NCBI RefSeq assembly: GCF_017742995.1
Contig: NZ_CP072425.1
Coordinates: 1,178,001-1,242,000, forward strand
DNA from: Pseudoalteromonas viridis
GTDB lineage: Bacteria > Pseudomonadota > Gammaproteobacteria > Enterobacterales > Alteromonadaceae
Length of the DNA stretch: 64,000 bases
Direction of reading: 5' to 3'
Shown here: in pieces, positions 62,391-64,000 of the stretch
Numbering within the stretch: position 1 is the stretch's first letter
Layout of the letters: each line of letters begins with the position of its first letter
The notes under the pieces: generated by a model
Told to the model about the DNA's origin: nothing
Seen by the model: only the letters and a program-made list of their open reading frames with translations
The model's database searches: none
Made by a program: the position numbers and the translations under genes

Positions 62391-64000
62391 CTATAAAAGC
62401 GATACCTCCAGAAACTGATTTTCTGTTACTTCCAGAACACTCAGTACCAGTGACTTACTCTGCTCAGAGTAGTTGATGCTCTTGATCACGCTTTTGGAAA
62501 AGTCGATTTGATAACTTTCTTTCACCGGTACCTCGTTGTCGGGATCAATTTCAAAGATCCTCTCGCCATCAGAGTGATAGATGCGACCTCCGCCTACGGT
62601 GACAGAATGCCTATAGAGTGCCGTAGAAAGCTTGATTTCGCGGAGCGTTTGGCCAGCGCTTTCATCGTAGAAGAGCAATGTATCTTTTGTAGTTAAAATA
62701 ACTAAGCGCGTGTCATCCAGCCGCCCAATCCACAACGCAGATAAAGCCGACAAGGGCTTCTGTGACTTAGAGCGAAGAGAATAGACGTAAACGTTGCTCT
62801 TTACTTTATCTGCTCCCAGCGACACATAACCAATTTCATCTTCTCCCAAAAACTCTGCTGACAGCACGGCGTCACCCGTGACAATCGTATCCACTAAGGA
62901 TAGATCAGAGAGCTGATATACCGATATCTGTGCGTGGGACTGTACCAGTAGCAAGTCATTACTTGCGTTATATCGAATGGCTTTAATTTTGTCGGCTGGG
63001 ACATCGAGCAGTACTTGTTTGCCACCTTGCTTCAGTTTAGCCACGGCATTCTGGCCTTCGTGTAAAATCACTATCAGATAGTCACTCTCAACCATAATAG
63101 GGCTAATGCTGCCCTTACCCATTAATAACTGAGATCCCACAGTGTTATCTTCTAAATTCAGTAAATAGATACCGGCTAGAAAAGGGTAACTCACCACTTG
63201 CATTTTGCTTTTATTTAAGAACTGGAAGCTAGCGTATTCCTCGGCGGTGTCGAGCTTGATCTGTTCGACCAGTTTACGTTGCGCAAAACTATAACTAAAA
63301 ACCGTATTATCTGTGTTATCAAGCCACAACAAACTATCTGTTTCGCTATCATAGTTTGCAGCCCAGATGCGATTGGGTGACTCCAGCAGCTTCACCTGAT
63401 TACCACCATCGGGATCGGTGATATATAACTCGTTGACGTCATACTGCCGACGCTCAAACAGGACGACTTGTTTTTCTGGAATATACAGCAAAAACTGGTC
63501 ACCGTATGAATTGAGATTCGGTGAGCTGATCTGGAATTCCTCACCCGTTTTAAGGTCTCGATTAATTAATACGGAGAGTTCATCGCGATTGCGATAACCC
63601 GATTTAGAATAGATGATCCGCTCGTCATCCAGTCCACCCACTCTCATGTTGGCACTCATGCTACAATCGAATAAGCTTCGGTTGCCCGAGTTAAAGTCCG
63701 CACTGATCTGCCACACTTTACAAGATTGCTGTGACTTTGTTTTGTAATAAAGAAACTGTGAATCGTGCGACCAACCAAGCGGGAAGTAGTTAACCCCCGA
63801 CTCTCCCAGGCGGCGCTCATACCCGCTGTCCAGCTCTTTTACAGCCAACGCATAGTTACTGCTCTCACGCGCTATAAAGGAAAAGGCCGTTAACGCATTA
63901 TTTGGAGACAAATGAAGTCTGGCATAACGCCCTGGCACCCAGGACAAAATTCTTTCACTGACAGGTTTAGTCAGCACGTCACTGGCCTGCGATTCAGTTG
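62391..64000 (-). CDS. CadC-like regulator with TolB-like propeller (5' end outside window)
   Basis: The frame is open through the window edge, so the first ATG/GTG inside (63977) is not the true start. The visible ~536 residues are the propeller part and match the neighbour at 59954 blade for blade (DLKTGEEFQISSPNLNSYGDQ is identical). The winged helix and membrane segment should lie beyond 64000. The pair arose by tandem duplication and has since diverged. The C-terminal blades end FLEVSLL. Confidence 0.85.
   Translation of the reverse strand, partial: TESQASDVLTKPVSERILSWVPGRYARLHLSPNNALTAFSFIARESSNYALAVKELDSGYERRLGESGVNYFPLGWSHDSQFLYYKTKSQQSCKVWQISADFNSGNRSLFDCSMSANMRVGGLDDERIIYSKSGYRNRDELSVLINRDLKTGEEFQISSPNLNSYGDQFLLYIPEKQVVLFERRQYDVNELYITDPDGGNQVKLLESPNRIWAANYDSETDSLLWLDNTDNTVFSYSFAQRKLVEQIKLDTAEEYASFQFLNKSKMQVVSYPFLAGIYLLNLEDNTVGSQLLMGKGSISPIMVESDYLIVILHEGQNAVAKLKQGGKQVLLDVPADKIKAIRYNASNDLLLVQSHAQISVYQLSDLSLVDTIVTGDAVLSAEFLGEDEIGYVSLGADKVKSNVYVYSLRSKSQKPLSALSALWIGRLDDTRLVILTTKDTLLFYDESAGQTLREIKLSTALYRHSVTVGGGRIYHSDGERIFEIDPDNEVPVKESYQIDFSKSVIKSINYSEQSKSLVLSVLEVTENQFLEVSLL

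Overview
The window looks like chromosomal DNA of a marine gammaproteobacterium of the Alteromonadales, most likely Pseudoalteromonas or a close relative. This rests on protein style only: a secreted subtilisin with PKD and chitin-binding-type domains, an MltD-like LysM transglycosylase, a DUF6482-type protein, glmS/glmU, membrane-anchored AraC regulators and TolB-propeller CadC-like regulators. The genus is an inference, not a search result.

Layout. 1-6.8 kb: end of a secreted S8 protease, an EEP-family phosphodiesterase, an MFS transporter, an NAD-dependent epimerase, a small membrane protein and a SnoaL-like secreted protein. 6.9-13.8 kb: an A+T-richer defence-type island with an Abi_2 (AbiD/AbiF) HEPN protein, a small peptide plus membrane protein pair, two small XRE regulators, and a DUF4297-like nuclease overlapping an SF2 helicase. 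13.9-31.6 kb: glmS and its DeoR-type regulator, an array of 80/81-bp hairpin repeats, a LytTR regulator, a TonB-dependent-receptor-like protein, and ordinary accessory genes (YbaK-like, DUF6482-like, mltD, lysozyme, AraC regulators, thpR, beta-lactamase-like and S41-like hydrolases).

31.6-41.6 kb: a class I lanthipeptide locus (LanB, LanC, a C39-peptidase ABC exporter and an HlyD adaptor, all on the minus strand). A short plus-strand gene at 41353..41499, on the far side of glmU, encodes a GG-leader peptide with a Thr/Ser/Cys core and is the likely precursor.

42.0-54.0 kb: the most unusual part. A minus-strand gene train begins with a 277-residue protein built almost wholly of repeats: eleven V(D/N)V(D/E)AQ boxes, nine KIIII segments and two copies of IAMIHPIFPKAPAD. 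It is followed by an M16 metallopeptidase, an ABC-2 exporter (ATPase and two permeases), an all-helical protein, a PEP-synthase-like phosphotransferase (ATP-grasp plus phosphohistidine domain), a compact S8 protease, and then an HlyD/RND efflux pair. I read it as a candidate undescribed multi-core peptide pathway. The ABC ATPase reading frame is broken at a run of eight A's in a way that a -1 slip would restore.

54.2-59.4 kb: an IS481-type element separates this operon from a LuxR solo / small peptide / radical SAM-SPASM operon. Further along, a second GG-leader peptide sits with a small HlyD-like protein. 59.9-64.0 kb: two tandem CadC-like winged-helix/TolB-propeller regulators, the second cut by the window end. 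Altogether four short peptide genes with RiPP-like features plus the repeat protein lie in the window, so the 31-60 kb stretch reads as a dense peptide natural-product island.
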